A stretch of 64,000 nt of DNA from Pomacea canaliculata (Eukaryota > Mollusca > Gastropoda > Architaenioglossa > Ampullariidae): contig NC_037599.1 of the NCBI RefSeq assembly GCF_003073045.1, forward strand, positions 21,270,555 through 21,334,554. The letters run 5' to 3'. The notes beneath the pieces were generated by a model. The model had not been told where the DNA came from. It ran no database searches and saw only the letters and a program-made list of their open reading frames with translations. The position numbers and the translations under genes were made by a program. Positions 62,701 through 64,000 of the stretch are shown here, one piece after another; position 1 is the stretch's first letter; each line of letters starts with the position of its first letter.

Positions 62701-63663
62701 CAGAAATAATCTTCCTTAATTATTATTATGATGAAACAACATCTCTTTTTTTCCATCTAACAAAATCTATTTTTTTTAAATGAGACTGCAATTTATAGAC
62801 AAAAAAAAAGAAATCCATGCAAAATTTTATCTAAATAGCAAACTTCATGTCGTCTGCACAAAAGGAAGATCCAATGCAAAAATGAACAAGTAAATGAAAT
62901 AAACCAGTCCCCCCCTCCCGATATTTCTTTTCTACTCTTTTGCAATACATTCTGTAGACATTTTATAGAAAGATTTTGTAAAGGTTATTGCTAATGAATA
63001 CTGAAAGGAAGAAAGGCTGATGAACAGGAACTTAACCATGCAAAACTAAGAAAATATACTGACTTGGTGACTTGAGAAAATCCCACACTATTAACTTTAA
63101 TACTTTAGCATCTGACTTTCTGAAGCCAATGGATGTCAGTAGACCCACTTTGGAAAATTCACTCTGAGCATTTAACCATCACTAACATCAGCTGCCAACT
63201 AAAGGCTGCTTCCAGAACAAGAAAATGTGAGATGCAGTCAGTGATGCATTGCTAATGTTACATTAGGTTCTGCCTAGCTAAAATAAAAACAAACCCTCTG
63301 CTTCAGGGTAATCTATTCTGACAACTGTGAGCGGAGTTGGAAACACTTTTTTCTGAGTAATATAAGGGCTTGTGATCATTATCATCACATGCATGAAACG
63401 GACCAGTCGTTAAGTGTGTGGTCATTTCTTTGCTACAGATAAGAGGGTAGTCTGCTTGGTGGGGGGAAGAGTGCTAGCATGCATGAGATTACATCCATGT
63501 GCAAACATTCACACACTAGTTAATGTACAGACAAGTGTGGAAGTCATTTTTTTCAGCCCATTAGTAAATATATGTCTGCATGGTTCAATACCAGCTTCTG
63601 CTAGCATCAGTGCACAAATTGTCACAAAAAACGCCTGCATTCATTTGTTTTCACTGTACTACA

Positions 63664-63822
63664 GGTGGCACATGCTGAGCACTAAGCACCGTCCACCCAG
63701 TCTCACTGTGTCTGCATCACTTCAGCAGCTTCTCCCCCCTCCTGAGAGGAGGTGCACAGTGTGCCGCGCTAGGACCATGAAGGTCACTCCTGAAGGTGAC
63801 GAAGGTTGTGGTGGGAGAATCT
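63664..63822 (+). CDS. Possible coding exon of an unknown gene
   Basis: After a good acceptor (CACTGTACTACAG) an open frame reads WHMLSTKHRPPSLTVSASLQ, then LLPPPERRCTVCRARTMK and KVTPEGDEGCGGRI, stopping at about 63822. The local GC content is higher than that of its neighbours and the composition is protein-like. It contains a C-x-x-C pair that could belong to a zinc site. A possible donor (ATGAAG|GTCACT) lies inside. The family was not recognised. Confidence 0.3.
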
Positions 63823-64000
63823 GATTGTAGTAAAAGCTGTGTGCTGCAGCCGATGTCACAGTGTAATGGAGAAAAAAAAATTATCTGAATTTAAAAGTTT
63901 TAAACAACTGCCACACGAGTGTGTGCGCGCTTACGCAAAAATCTGACAGCTTTACCTGTGGCCTAGCAGTCTTTTAACCCCCTCAAGTATGGTCACAAAT

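Noticed and set aside
63414-63660. N-terminal part of the 136-codon plus-strand frame
   Set aside because: Only the part after the acceptor at 63664 looks protein-like; the upstream part reads as translated intron.

Overview
This is an animal nuclear window: AT-rich, with many short exons split by introns of about 0.1-6 kb, GT-AG splice sites, microsatellites, tRNA-derived SINEs, LINE scraps and several DNA transposons. The two recognisable host genes, POMGNT1 and the MPDZ/Patj multi-PDZ scaffold, are bilaterian genes. Together with the repeat make-up they suggest a lophotrochozoan, most likely a mollusc (inference only).

Layout: (1) 1-3.1 kb, plus strand: the last six exons of an uncharacterised cysteine-containing gene. 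(2) 4.4-4.6 kb, minus strand: a probable last coding exon of an unknown gene. (3) 6.8-10.1 kb, minus strand: a five-exon gene for a membrane protein built of four TM2 units, one per exon, with phase-1 introns between them. (4) 13.6-24.3 kb, minus strand: a complete 20-coding-exon POMGNT1, the Golgi enzyme that adds GlcNAc to O-mannose. (5) 24.7-31.3 kb: a mobile-element cluster with LINE and SINE pieces, an ISL2EU-type DNA transposon (THAP-DDE transposase facing a YqaJ nuclease with a PHD finger) and, directly abutting it, a shortened PIF/Harbinger element. (6) 38.4-58.2 kb, minus strand: 23 exons coding for the last seven PDZ domains (matching human PDZ7-13) of an MPDZ orthologue. Its introns hold a pogo/Tigger-like element with two SINEs inside it. 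(7) 58.9-62.7 kb: an L2/CR1-type LINE fragment, an intronless decayed multi-EGF gene copy and another LINE-like tail.

The host genes are unrelated in function and do not form an operon. MPDZ organises apical polarity and junction complexes. POMGNT1 extends O-mannose glycans, classically on dystroglycan. The TM2 protein is a membrane protein of unknown role.

A recurring oddity is single-base reading-frame breaks. Two lie in the otherwise perfectly conserved POMGNT1, about five in the TM2 gene and about four in the ISL2EU genes, while MPDZ (about 2.9 kb coding) and the first gene have none. Several fall in or beside short homopolymers. In POMGNT1 this looks more like residual assembly indels than real decay. 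The TM2 gene could be either.
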